A stretch of DNA of 64,000 nt from Linepithema humile (GCF_040581485.1 NC_090128.1:14694001-14758000); one strand, 5' to 3'. Shown: positions 30,200 to 41,642, counted from the first letter of the stretch. The notes: generated by a model not told the origin, from the letters alone. A program made the numbers and translations.

Positions 30200-30794
30200 T
30201 GTTGTGCCCTTGGTGATAGGGCACGGGTTCGGGATCTGCCGAGGAGTTAGGCCGGGAATCCGCGAATAATCCTTTTTAGTTTTTTCGTAATAAAACAATC
30301 TTCCACATATTTATTGATCTCTTGATTCATTACAAATTCCCTTACTTCTATGTAATCTAGGTTCCGTCAGGAATCCTTGCCTTAGTGTAGTATCACGGAG
30401 CCCCAAGTTATTCTTATTCGTTTTTAGCGAATTGTTATAATTCGCGTTCTTCTAGATTTGTGGTCCCAACGGACATACGTCCGTTTCTTGTGACTGATAG
30501 TTTTAGACCCGCCGTCGTGATCTCGCGACGGCGATTTTATATACGTGAAACTGCACTTGATTGCAGTTTTAACGATCTAACTTGCTGACGAAATTCGATC
30601 GTTCGTCAGCATTGTCGCGTAAAAAGTGAATTAGGTTTTAATTTTCGCTGCGCGATTTATCCGGTGTCTCGCATGAGCCGGAAACTGAATATTAGATATC
30701 TTAATCTGATATGCAATAGATATTTTCTTATATTTTATTAATATATATATATTTTATTATTAATAATTGGTTGTGGTTCTTTGGACCCACAACA
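30200..30794 (-). repeat. 5' LTR of the gypsy element
   Basis: 595 bp with the same termini as 21883-22476. The small difference between the LTRs indicates a fairly recent insertion. Viral DNA resumes at 30795. Confidence 0.92.
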
Positions 30795-33518
30795 AGTAGT
30801 ATTTTATAAATTTTATTATGTAATTCTATCATTTCCTTTTTTATATTGTACATACTATTTTTATATAAATAATATTCATTTTTGTACAAAAAGTAATTTT
30901 TTAAAAGTTTGAAATCCTTTCTATAAGGAAAGTAGAAGTTAATATCTTTAATTTTTTCTATATAATCAGAATATTCAGGAATATCTAAAGTTGTCATATT
31001 TACAAAATCTATCTCATTTTCGTTTGATGGAAGTTCTTCGTTAAAAACATAAATGGAGTATGATCCTCCTATTATATTAGAAATATTATTTGTTATTGTT
31101 TTCTCTTTACTCTTTAGGAATATAAAGTTAAAATACTTATTCTTGTCAGTGATTACACAGTCATTGTCTACTTTAATAAATTTTAGGCAATAGTTGTATA
31201 CATTGAAAAAACTCTTGTCCTTAAGATTACTTGAAGATATTATTTTACTGGATAAGTTAATGATTTCTTTATACATCTTATATAATGTACGATTTTTTTT
31301 TTCTATCATTTGAACAAACTATTATTTCATCGATATCATCAGATTTATATAAAATAAGTAATTTACACTTCAATTGTTTAATATATTCAATATGTTCATT
31401 CAATCTTATCAAAAATTCATTATATATTTTGACCAGCAAAGTTTCTCTGATGAAAATTCTCTTCCTAGTTATTGTATCAATATATTTGTAAGATAATTCT
31501 ATATCTAAAGGTTTTATATTTTCTGAGTGTACTATATTCACGATATCAAACTCTTCATCATCGAATGGTAATTCTAAACAATATTTATAAAAACTATAAT
31601 TTCCATATTTTATAGTATTTATTTTTATTCCGTAAATTGACATTTTCTTTATACCATCATTATCTACTATTTCATCATAATGGTCGAGAATTTCACAATC
31701 TGATATTTTGTCAAAAAATCTTTTCCTCTTATCCTCTTCTATTTCGTTATTTATATTTTTAATATATGAATACTTCTTTACATTCAGATAATTTTCAAAG
31801 TTACAGTTATTAAAATACTTGGTGTTAAATAAATTCTTTCTATTGTTGTATTCATTGGTAAAATAATATTTATCTATTACATCAGTTATTAGTTTATCTT
31901 TATCATAAAACTTTTCATACTTCTTCTTATAATCAATATGTTTCGTTCCTCCTTTACAATCACTTTCATCACTGCACTCTCCAAATCTGACTCTGATAAA
32001 ATTTTCTATTAGTTTCAGTCTTTCATCTATTCTTTTATGATGATCTGAAGTCTCTTCTATAAATTTTTCTAGAGATTTGTTAGTTTTACAACATTCTTCA
32101 ATATTTTTTTCCAATATTTTTATTTTTTTACTATTATCTTTGTCTTTATCAATTATCCGTTGTATTTTCTTCGCACCTGTATTTATATCCTTTAATAAAT
32201 TAAAATTTTTCTCACTAACGTTTGAAATGTTATTTTTCATAATAGATAACTCGTTTTCAGATTTATTTACTCTGTCTTTTAACTCTTCTATAATTTTGTA
32301 TATTTTATCAAAATAAGAATTATTTCTTGTATTTATTTCACTTACAATATCAATGATGTATTGTTCCAATCTTGGTTTCTCACTATCATATTTACTTTCT
32401 AATTCATTTAACTTTTTCTCTATGTTTGTAAATTGAATATCAACTTTATCTGATAATTTTTTTTCATCTTCATTAATCTTTTTAATATGATCAGATATAT
32501 GTTTTATATCTTCTATCGAACTAATTGATGATAAGAAACTATTGTATTTTGACTTTTCTGATTCGAAATATATTTTGATGTCATTCTTGAGTTTCTTTAT
32601 TTCTTCTGGATATAAATCATATTTGGTAATCATTTCCTTTAGTTTTTCATTTGTTTCATATAAATCTACAAGCATATTATCTTTATATATCGAAGAGTAC
32701 TCGTAATTTTTATCCTTCAAGTTCGATATTATACTGTTATCAATTAATTTCTCATATTTTTTTATATCTTTTTCAATATTATCTATATGGTTGGAATTTT
32801 CATTCAAACTAAAATCGATTTTTAAAATATAATAATATCGTAAATTAAAGTTATCAAAATTATCTAATATAAAACTGTTATATACTGACTTAAATGAATT
32901 GTTTATTGTCATATTATTCTTTCTGCAATAATCACCGAGTACAAAGAAATAACTAATAGTACTTATCGTTTCAAAATAATAGATTTTTTTCTTGTATTTT
33001 AACAATTTATTCATAATATTGGTATTGTCTATATTCCTTATACTATTTAATATTACATTACTTGAAATAATAGGCTTTTGCAATTCTTTCGTAAAATCAT
33101 CCAGTGTTATTTCGTTATTAATATATTTTTTAATATACTTAAAATGTTTTTTAAAATAAACATCTTCTAAAAAATTAGATATGTCTTCTAATTTTTTATC
33201 AATACCTTTTTTCCTTATTTCTGTTATGAAATTATAATATTCATTTTCCAGTTTTGATATATCTTGCATTTCTTTTTTTGTAAATATATCTTGTATAATA
33301 TTATTTATTTTTTTATAAAACTCTAAGTATTGTATATATATTTCTTTATATATACTATTATCTTCTTCATCTAAAGCATTTAAAATTAAATGTTTTACAT
33401 TATTAATAGAAATAATATTTTTAAGGTTATAAGTATCTAATTCACTTTTTTTTTTAATAATATTATTTAAATTAGGAAAACTGATATTAAAAATTCCCGG
33501 AAAATAAAACAAACTCAT
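30795..33518 (-). pseudogene. Large viral coiled-coil protein, frameshifted at A10 and cut by the LTR
   Basis: Two minus-strand frames, 31278-33518 (746 aa) and the one running 31309 to the LTR at 30794, join across a ten-base A run near 31293. Reading passes smoothly from DDIDEIIVCSND into TLYKMYKEIINLSS. The start is in TAAATG context. Residues 180-520 are rich in Lys, Glu, Ile and Asn in heptad-like order (KKIQRIIDKDKDNSKKIKIL), so a coiled coil is likely. A short SDESDCKGGTKHIDYKKKY linker precedes a globular C-terminal part with ISNIIGGSYSIYVF. The final residues are replaced by LTR sequence. I do not recognise the family; a structural or core protein is possible. Confidence 0.5.
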
Positions 33519-33521
33519 TTA
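33516..33521 (-). promoter_or_regulatory. TAAATG late-promoter/start motif
   Basis: TTAAATGAG on the minus strand at the start of the coiled-coil gene. The divergent gene on the plus strand starts only six bases away (33524), so the two share a tiny promoter space. Confidence 0.55.
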
Positions 33522-33523
33522 AG

Positions 33524-34291
33524 ATGAATAAAAATATATTCAGAACAGACTTTACTACAAACGAAATAAAAGAAGCTGTGTTTAGTTATATTAATATTAA
33601 AAAAAAAAGTGAATTTGATGAAGTATATAATTCTCAGTTAAATTTTAACTACAATAAAGATATATGCTGGTACTGTAACAGGAAAATAAAGAAATATATT
33701 TGGGATAGAAAAAGGTATGGATTTTTCTGCTCTATAATGTGCAGTGAAGTGTTTTTTGGAAATATATGGACTATGTTTAATTATGTAGATAAAGTAGATA
33801 TAAATTTGGTTCCCATAAATATTATAGAAAATAAAGATGATATCTTCAGACTTATAGATGACACAAAAGATTTTTCTAAATTCAAAGGATATTTCTATGA
33901 AAATAATAATAATTATTATTTTCACTTAAAAGCATTTAAAGATTTTAATATTTTATATGATAAATTAATTAAAATAGTATTGATATATAATAATAAAAGG
34001 TGTTTATCATGCAATAGTGAAATAGAAAACAATCATAATATTCTAAAATGTGATAATCTATTTATAAGTTTTTGTTCGGTGATTTGTAAAGGCTCGTATT
34101 TAAAATTGTTAGAACGATATATATATATAGATGAACAAATTAATATTTACATACCACCAATAATATTTTTTGAAGACAGCAGTGAAATTATCAACATAAT
34201 AAAAAATGTTTCTGACACGTATATATATGGAGGGTTGGATTGTATAACGTCAGATAATAAAATAAAAATAACAATATTGACAAAAAGGTAA
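33524..34291 (+). CDS. Viral double zinc-finger protein (255 aa), VLTF-2-like possibility
   Basis: Intact 255-aa frame with two similar metal-binding units: CWYCNRKIKKYIWDRKRYGF followed by FCSIMC (residues 46-74), and CLSCNSEIENNHNILKC followed by SFCSVIC (about 162-190). The C-x2-C...F-C-S-x2-C form is the FCS/MYM-like finger also seen in poxvirus late transactivators of the A1/VLTF-2 type. It lies next to the VLTF-3-like gene, and the poxvirus A1 and A2 genes are neighbours too, which is suggestive but not proof. Tail-to-tail with 34295, gap of three bases. No frameshift, one of the few undamaged viral genes. Confidence 0.5.
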   Translation: MNKNIFRTDFTTNEIKEAVFSYINIKKKSEFDEVYNSQLNFNYNKDICWYCNRKIKKYIWDRKRYGFFCSIMCSEVFFGNIWTMFNYVDKVDINLVPINIIENKDDIFRLIDDTKDFSKFKGYFYENNNNYYFHLKAFKDFNILYDKLIKIVLIYNNKRCLSCNSEIENNHNILKCDNLFISFCSVICKGSYLKLLERYIYIDEQINIYIPPIIFFEDSSEIINIIKNVSDTYIYGGLDCITSDNKIKITILTKR

Positions 34292-34294
34292 AAA

Positions 34295-34923
34295 TTACTG
34301 ATAGTCTGTGCTATTTTCAATTTTATATAAAGAGTTGGTTATCATTTTTGGTTTATAATTGGTATATTTTATTTTGTCTACCTCAATTACGTTATTAAAA
34401 TAATTATTAGTTATAGTATAAATAAACATATTCCACAAATCTTCTTTTTCGTCTTTTACAGTTGGCTTTAAAGTATTATTCAACCCATAAAGCTTAAACA
34501 TATTACTTATAATATTAGGTTATAGCTTATCGAATCAAGCTTATTTTTTGAATATAGGAAATTAATAAAAGACAAAAATAATATCTCTATATTGTTTTTC
34601 ATATCAGTTGGTATGTATATTTTCTTCTCGTTATTTTCTAACTTATTTAAAATATTATATACCATCTTGTAATCTTTTAACTTGTTGGAATTTTTCTTTA
34701 ATATACTACATATCAATGATTGATTTATAAATTTTTTTTCTATATTGTTTTCTTCTATAGAATCATATATTATCTCCATAATATCTTCAATATTATATTG
34801 TTTTGAAATATCTTTCATAACATTGTTAAAATGGATTTTTTTATTGTTGAAAGTTTTACTTTTGCTAGATTTTTTAGTTGTACTTGAAAACAGAACATTA
34901 CATTCTTTACAGAGATAACCATT
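34295..34923 (-). pseudogene. VLTF-3-like late transcription factor, main part (interrupted and frameshifted)
   Basis: Minus-strand frames 34507-34923 and 34295-34501 are one gene with a one-base shift near 34503. The N-terminal cysteine pair YLCKECNVLFSS is half of a zinc ribbon whose first half lies at 49931-49984, across the 15 kb insertion. The body has KKIHFNNVMKDISKQYN, KKNSNKLKDYKMVYNILNKL and DSISYNLI followed by MFKLYGLNNTL. This follows the order of the poxvirus A2/VLTF-3 family (HF box, K-x-Y box, R-x-SYNY-like box). The combined length of about 227 codons fits VLTF-3. In poxviruses this factor drives late-gene transcription. The frame at 34924-34962 is inserted DNA, not gene. Confidence 0.6.
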
Positions 34924-35568
34924 GTGGCGGCTCACCGCCACACAGCTGTACTGAAGCGGCATAATACGCCGCGGCGCCGCTACGCGCCGCAGGCCTTCTA
35001 CCAGTTATAAGCTTGCGGACCCACCGCCAGGTTGCGCAGGCGGTGAAGAGCTTTCTCGCGATCAAGCTTCGATCGACGAGATATAAAAGAGCTGCTCCGC
35101 AGATCTTTACTCACTCACTCGCTTCAAGGCGAGCTCTCACTAAGGGCCCTTGAACGGAGTCACAGCTCTGCTTCGAAGAGCGCAACCAGCAAGTCTTCTC
35201 GACTTTTCACAGTGCCTGGGAAGGCACGGAAGCGAAAGACTCAGTCTCAGCTCTGACCGCACACCTCACGTAGGATGTACAGCTACGGTCAGCTGACGCA
35301 CCAGCATCGCCGTCGCCACCACAGACTCTACAGCGGAAAATAATTCCCTTAGAGTTCTGTGCCCGGTTGACTCGGCCCCCACGTGACACTCACGTTCCGG
35401 GGACATCCGAATGCGAAGGCCTCTCCCGCCTCGGCTCGCAGACTCACTTGCGACTCACATCGAGAGCCGGACGGTCGCAGCGCATGGCACAACGGAGACA
35501 GACTCCACCGCAACGCAAACCTCACCGCCGGGATGCAACACGCACCCTCGCATGAATCGTCCTGTTAA
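34924..35568. mobile_element. Left part of a GC-rich element with 9-bp target duplication
   Basis: Directly after ATAACCATT (34915-34923) the sequence turns GC-rich, starting GTGGCGGCTCACCGCCAC. The other part is 49690-49921, followed by the second ATAACCATT (49922-49930). Rejoined, the element is about 0.88 kb. It has a TATAAAAG box (about 35091-35098) in the left part and AAATAAACAC in the right part, resembling a solo LTR or a short non-autonomous element. Short ORFs here (60-72 aa) overlap in several frames and look non-coding. The class is not settled: a 9-bp duplication fits Mutator-like elements, a 5-bp reading (ACCAT) would fit an LTR. Confidence 0.5.
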
Positions 35569-35579
35569 GGGGATCCTAC

Positions 35580-35895
35580 GGCGACGGTCGAACTTCGATA
35601 GATTAGCGCCCTCATCTAAGTGTAACTAAAATTGCCGATAATACCGACATTTTTAATTCCGATACTATTATAATATATTACCGACAGTAATTATCGACAG
35701 TTATTACCGACAGTAATATATGATTCATGCATGTCAGAACAGTTTCAAAATTGTGTTCAATACGTGAAGGCAGATCACATATTTTTACAGCTCTATTACA
35801 GCTCTCGTACGCGTAGCTTATTGAAGCTTATCTACCGTATTGCTGATAATAACCTCAAAAACATAAATATATGTCTGTCTTTATTGCATAGTTTA
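35580..35895. other. Left interior of the TTAA element, short ACCGACAGTAAT repeats
   Basis: 35630-35720 holds several ACCGACA/ACCGACAGTAAT motifs separated by AT-rich bases. Otherwise nothing coding; small frames are chance. Confidence 0.4.
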
Positions 35896-36102
35896 AATAA
35901 TTTCAACATTGCTTACATTGACATGTATCTTTTCATATATCTGTCAAGAGGAATAATTTCTTTTTTAGCCACACACACACACACACACAAAACAATACAC
36001 AATACAAATGTGTTTTTGTGTGTGTGTGGCTAAAAAAGAAATTATTCCTCTTGACAGACATATGAAAAGATACATGTCAATGTAAGCAATGTTGAAATAA
36101 TA
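35896..36102. repeat. Foldback hairpin, about 205 bp
   Basis: AATAATTTCAACATTGCTTA at 35896 is matched inverted by TAAGCAATGTTGAAATAAT ending 36102. Arms of about 85 bp are nearly identical, and the loop holds (AC)n and (TG)n runs. 36103-36351 that follows is AT-rich with no feature. Confidence 0.75.
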
Positions 36103-36351
36103 TATATATAATAATATAATAATAATAATATATACATAATCATTATATGTGAAAAACAGCGACAGAATATAATGAATTTTTTTAAATATACTGAATAATA
36201 AAAATATAGAATGGGCCCCTCCATCGCCCATTCTCGTGAGAACGCAACCATATACTTCTTTCGTCTCTCCGATTATAATTTAGTGATATTGAGGCATTTT
36301 TTTTGTAATCGATAATCTTGTATTAGAATAGATTATCGAATAATATATGAA

Positions 36352-39300
36352 TTATTTTGGAAAAGGCAGCAGTTTATTGCTTTCTATAATTTTACAAAAA
36401 TGCTCTCTCATGCATTTTACATCTTTGGAGTATTTTTTCTCGCAAGGATTGCCTCCTAAGACTATAGTCGTAGCGAAAGCTGCAGCATAAATTCCACAAC
36501 TGATTCCATCAGGTTGTGTTTGAACCTTTTCAAAAGTTATGTCAAAACTTGAGTTCACTTTCGGATAACGAAGATGTATATAATTTTTCTCTTCAGCTAC
36601 CAATTTATCGTATGTACAGCCAGGTAGACTATCGTACACGCGAAGTTTGGTGCCGTCAAAGAAAATACATCTCCAGTGATTACTACAATTTCCTCCAATT
36701 ATTTGTAAGCTTTTGTCACTATGACTAGCTTCAATTATATGGGGGTATTGTAAATATAGTACACTTTGTGTTTCGAAACAAGAAGTTTCTCTTATAATGC
36801 GCAAAAATTGATCCAACGATTCGTCATTCAATTGACTTGTTATAGGTAAGACATTCTTTTTTATCGAAGAGAAAGAAATAAACGTATCATCTAAAAGTTT
36901 TTTATGTCTTACCATATCATCTTCAGTTATATCTCGTTTGTTACTTGAATAACTTACGATTATGCAGTCATCATCTTGCTCTTCATGCAGAGCAAGAACA
37001 GCAGGATCAATTATTGCTGCCTCCATTGGCGAAATGTTAGGTTTCAATCGTTTTCTCTCTTCCATGCCATTTTCGTTTTCTGCTACTTTTCGTCTACTTG
37101 TTCGACTAAGTATTTTTTTGGCTGCTTCTTCTTTAGCTTCTATAATATATCTTGGATTTCTGATAGGCATATGTCTATTATGACGACTATCCAAGATTTC
37201 TGGAAGCATGCATTCGTTATAGAAGCGTGTCAAGAAAGGTAGCATTTGATTTTTCCAAAAAATATTGTCTACATCAATGCGCAATATTTTCATACTTTTT
37301 GGAGTCCAGACAGCAAAAATACAATATTCTCGCTGTGTTATATTTAACTGACCTTGAATTTGATAATAATATCGATGATTCTGATTCATTTTTTGCGGAT
37401 TTTTTTTATCAAAAATAGCTTTTAAAGAAGGCAATGTCTCAATGGCTTTTTCAACTGTTAAATTTTCAGCCGACAGAGGACATTTGATTTCCACTAGACC
37501 ATTTCCATCAATAAGCCCGTCTGGGGAAGCACCCAAGCATGGATTTTCAGTATCGATGAATAATCCGCAAGGAATCACTTCTTTATTTAATTGTAAAGCC
37601 AGTTCTTTCTTTGCTACTTCTTCATTATCACGACCATATTTTATGGCTGCGTTATCAATGTATGGAGGATATAAAATGGCTTTTACCGTTGCTGCACAAG
37701 ACGTTGTCGATCTCATGCGACATACGGTTCCAAAATTGGATGCCGTCAACATTTCCCGTCTCAATGATAACCACAATTCTGATTTACTTTGATTTCTTGT
37801 ATCGAGTTCGATTTTTTGCCAGTTTTTCGCATTTTCTAACAACTTTTCTAAATGATTTTGTCGAAGTTGTTCGAATACATGGGATGAAAGATCCGGTTTT
37901 TGCGATTGCGGACCGTAATATCGATCTGTTCCTGACTCTCCTTTGAATTTTTTTGGCATTCCCTGTGCTTCTCGAGATTCTCTAGTTTTCGCAACTTTTA
38001 TTTGTCGTTGTTTTTCAAGATTCTCGACAATAGGCGGAACAATCTTATCCATGCTTTTATACAATTGCGTAAGAACTTGTTGCGTATTGTATTGCACAAT
38101 TGCTCCCGCAATTCTAGCATTATAAGAGCCTCGTTTTCCAAAATTAATGCGTTTTCCACCAATTTCTTTGCAGATTATCGAGTTGAACGATTCTGCAGGA
38201 TTATTGTTAAAATTCAGCAACAAGCTGTCAGAATAACAGCTTAAATATGAGATTGCTTTTTCTATTCTTTCATACAGGCCGTATGATTTCAGATGTGGTA
38301 CATAATTTGTTGTCGTTTTACCATTTTCTGTGCATATACGACCGCGTGATTCACATCGCTTATGTTCGCCAAAAATATGGCTAGGAATGTTCAATATATC
38401 TTGTTGTAATTCTATAGCCTTATGATGTTGAGGTGTTTGTTGCTCTTTTCTTCGTAGCTTCGCTGCTTCTTCTACTTCTTTTCGAATATTCAAAATGTTA
38501 TTTTTTATAACATTTCGCAACGCTACAAAGCCACGTTGTTTTTGCGCTTTTGGCTGAGTCGTTTCTGCCACAGCTTTTAGCTTTTTACACAAATTGCGAA
38601 GCAAATGATTGCTGCATTCTATTTTTTTTACAGTTACCATTTGTTCACAATATGGTTTATTATCATGAATGGTCTGATATACACTACTATCACCATCGGC
38701 GATAACCGTTTTGTAAATCAAACCATGCATTTCGAGGCTACATTTAAAACCTTCTGCGATGGCATCGCTCTCCATTCTTGTGGAACTTGCATTGCGATCA
38801 AAATTTTTATAGCATTTGTGAATTCTTGGTTTGACACCTTTTCGCTCTGCCATATCACATATTGCGCAAAATTTATTGCGAACACCAACAAAGAGAACTT
38901 TTTTGGTATAGTAACCAATTATGGCTCCAATACCGGAAAGAGAGTTATAAGCATTGCCGTATGTTCTCTTCATCCAACTACCATCTGCTACTACAGTTAT
39001 GTACGGAATACCGTTTATAATATCATTTCTCTCGAGAGCGAGTTGTTTTTCAATTTCACCAGCCATTTTCATATTTTCCATGGCTGTTTTTTGAAAATCA
39101 TCGACTATATTGTCTCTGAATGTGATGTACGTTGATTCGGACATGCAAGGAACATTTATGGCTGCACACAGCTCATTCAGCTGGGCATAACCAATTCCTG
39201 TTGTAATAGTTGCTGCTGCAACAGCTGTGTTAATGTCCAATATTTTCGGTTTTGTGGGTTCTGACCAGATGCTGTCTTTATAATGACACATTTGGCATTG

Positions 39301-41310
39301 GAAAAACAACTGCGTCATTAACCCACGGCGACGAGAATTTATGAGTTTCCAATCTTTAAATTGGCACTCTATTCCTCGCGCATGATTATTAAATGTTCTG
39401 TGGATTTCACTCCACATAAAAGCAATATCGACAATGCGACGGCCTTCAGGCAAGTTTTCTTGCACACCATAAGGGTCTAGAAGGGCTTTATTATCAATAA
39501 CAAGAGTATCGTTATCGTCGCAATTGTCAATATACGTACCTTTATTTGATGTTGGCTCCATGCACAGCATTACTTGGGTACTACTTTCCGAATCCATCAT
39601 ATTGGGTAATAATCCCACTGATTTATGAAAATCAATGGATTCGGTGCTAGTATCCTTTGTAAGCTTTGTGTTCATGGAGCCACTTATCTTTTGGGCCCCT
39701 ATCTCCTTCCACAACTGTCTTCTACAAAGAGAAATAAATAGATTATTTCGCAAAATCTTACACAAAAATAATATATGCCACATTTATTATATTTTTTAAA
39801 ATAATTATACGTTGAATACATTTAGTAAATCTTTTTTAATAATTTTTTTGAAAAGTAAAACCCGCTCTGAAAAATAAGTGCAGTCCTTTGTTTACAGCCT
39901 TACATAATATCTTACATAGCTATAACTAAAAATTATTTTATATAATACAATATACTAGCACAATACATCATGTTTTGACATAGCTATAATTAATAAACCA
40001 AAGCGCTCATGCAAACCGCATTTGGTGCAAAATATTTAAAGCAACCAGCACACGAATTGATCGTCTCTGGCATAATTTTTGTATAACCAAAGCGCTCATG
40101 CAAACCGCATTTGGTGCAAAATATGCAACCAGCACACGAATTGATCGTTTCTGGCATAATTTTTATATAACCAAAGCGCTCATGCAAACCGCATTTGGTG
40201 CAAAATATGCAACCAGCACACGAATTGATCGTCTCTGGCATAATTTTTGTATAACCAAAGCGCTGATGCAAACCGCATTTGGTGCAAAATATGCAACCAG
40301 CACACGAATTGATCGTTTCTGGCATAATTTTTATATAACCAAAGCGCTCATGCAAACCGCATTTGGTGCAAAATATGCAACCAGCACACGAATTGATCGT
40401 TTCTGGCATAATTTTTATATAACCAAAGCGCTCATGCAAACCGCATTTGGTGCAAAATATGCAACCAGCACACGAATTGATCGTCTCTGGCACTAACTAC
40501 CGTACATAATATATACACTACCGTTAAAAAGTTTTGTCCATCCAATTTTTTTGCTTTTTTATAGAAGTTATTATTCTTTATTTTTTTGCGAAACTTTTTT
40601 TAAAGTTTCTCTGAACAGAGTTTCTCTTATGAGTTCTTTTCTTAAAGAAATAAAAGTGAAAAAATTATTTAGCTCCAAAATAATAAGTAAAAATAAATAA
40701 TTTTTCGTGAAAATGTAAGAGACAAATACTTTTGAGCGGTAGTGTATATATAATCAATTTTTTTAAATCAATAAACAAAGGACTGTATTCTTACTTTTCA
40801 GAGATAGTAATTATTTGACGATTATGTTTGTACGTAATAAAATAAGTGATTAAAAAGAGAGATGATTAAATAAAAAGAAACACACGCGGATTACACATTT
40901 ATTACGAACATACGTGCACGTAATGAATAGATATAACTAAATATACAGAGAAAGATAAGAAAGAAAGATAAAGAGAAAGAAAGACAGTGAGAGAGAAAAA
41001 GAAGTGAGCGGGGATCTGTATATCTTCTCCTTTACATTATGCAACAAAACAACAACACTGGCAATGAGAAAGGCGATGGATTATAATTTTATCTTTCTTT
41101 TTATATCTCTCTTTCTCATCTTTCTCTGTATATTTATATCTATTCATTATGTACACGTATGTTCGCAATAAATATATAATCTGTGTGTATGTTTTTATAT
41201 GTGTGTATGTTTTTTATAACTAGACGTACTAACCTTTGATACCATCCTCTCTTCGTGGAAAGTCTGCGAGCACCGAGAGGCAAGCATTTTTCATTGTACT
41301 TGCGTCCCAT
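36352..41310 (-). CDS. Mutator-like transposase fused to YqaJ-nuclease-like and C48-protease-like domains
   Basis: The main exon is 36352-39721. An upstream exon at 41234-41310 begins ATGGGACGC (MGRKYNEKCLPLGARR) and ends CAAAG before GTTAGT. The acceptor TTTGTAG at 39722 restores the frame, so protein starts inside the large exon are unlikely. Domains in order: an N-terminal Mutator-type region (RRIVDIAFMWSEIHRTFNNH, NTAVAAATITTGIGYAQL, VVADGSWMKRTYGNAYNSLS, TVIADGDSSVYQTI with acidic residues); then a YqaJ-like nuclease (ASNFGTVCRM, NPCLGASPDGLID, GLVEIKCPLSAE, YYYQIQGQLNI); then a Ulp1/C48-like end (NHWRCIFFDG, VYDSLPG, QPDGISCGIYAA) with His, Asp, Gln and Cys in place. The roughly 1.5 kb intron is filled by other repeats. 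No stop or frameshift. Confidence 0.75.
39998..40493. repeat. 84-bp tandem array, six copies
   Basis: The unit starts AACCAAAGCGCTCATGCAAA and continues CCGCATTTGGTGCAAAATATGC. Six units, one carrying a short insertion (ATTTAAAG near 40030). The length of 84 is a multiple of three, so both strands are open through the array (28-aa unit, minus-strand text NSCAGCIFCTKCGLHERFGY). Whether it is translated is unknown. Confidence 0.85.
40516..40744. mobile_element. Tc1/mariner-like MITE, 229 bp
   Basis: Ends CACTACCGTTAAAAAGTTT and inverted CACTACCGCTCAAAAGTATT, both next to TA (40514-40515 and 40745-40746). The length, TA duplication and CACTACCG-type ends fit a mariner-family MITE. It lies inside the TIR element 39865-40803. 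Confidence 0.65.
40888..41186. repeat. Foldback with purine-rich arms in the Mutator-gene intron
   Basis: CGAACATACGTGCACGTAAT and AGATATAACTAAATATACAG on the left are matched inverted by CTGTATATTTATATCTATTC and ATGTACACGTATGTTCGC on the right. The centre holds AAAGAAAGA runs and CAACAAAACAACAACACTGG. Confidence 0.65.
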
Positions 41311-41642
41311 TATGTACTCTAACGAAATGTACTTTCCACTAAACAAAACAGTAATTCAGTAAATACTGTAAAAACACTACACAATTTTCGGTCAACACGT
41401 TATAACACGGTGTAACGGTTGACTAGTTTTCGCGCGCTATTCTCCTATAACATAATGCATGTCAATGCGCGGCAGCGAGATTTTTCTGTCCGCGCAGTAA
41501 ATACCTATATATTACTGCATATATAGGAATCGCGCGGTTGCTGTTATTATGTATATAAAATGCGCGTCTTTTAATTATACATAGAATTCTCGAAACAAAA
41601 TAATTATTTTGATTAAATTATTTTGATGATTTGTGAAAGGCA
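41311..41642. other. 5' flank of the Mutator-like gene
   Basis: Upstream of the ATG at 41310 on the minus strand. Contains GC-rich patches (GCGCGCTATTCTCC, CGCGCGGTTGCTG), a small palindrome CTATATATTACTGCATATATAG and a TATAAAATGCGCG box near 41555-41567. Presumed promoter region; no TIR found. Confidence 0.35.

Larger units (their letters stand above)
21883..30794 (-). mobile_element. Ty3/gypsy LTR retrotransposon with env (errantivirus-like), full length
   Basis: An 8.9 kb element on the minus strand with LTRs of 594 and 595 bp, both TGTTGTG...CACAACA, about 2 percent different by eye. In its own direction it has 5' LTR (30794-30200), PBS, leader, one gag-pol frame, an intergenic region with an antisense ORF, env, polypurine tract and 3' LTR. 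An env with fusion-peptide and membrane anchor places it with insect errantivirus-like elements. No target duplication is seen: ATTT precedes the left LTR while AGTAG follows the right. The flanking viral genes also differ, so recombination or a deletion probably accompanied it. Confidence 0.9.
39865..40803. mobile_element. TIR element with tandem repeats, inserted in the Mutator-gene intron
   Basis: CTCTGAAAAATAAGTGCAGT at 39865 and, inverted at 40803, CTCTGAAAAGTAAGAATACAGT followed by CCTTTGTTTA on both sides. No transposase. It carries an 84-bp tandem array and a smaller mariner-like MITE. No clear target duplication. Confidence 0.6.

Noticed and set aside
35207..35629. Overlapping 60-72 aa ORFs in the GC-rich element
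   Set aside because: Several frames open at once in GC-rich DNA with no domain; the sequence also has LTR-like TATA and poly(A) signals.
39998..40493. CRISPR-like regular repeats
   Set aside because: Units are contiguous 84-bp tandem copies with no variable spacers, in eukaryotic-type DNA.
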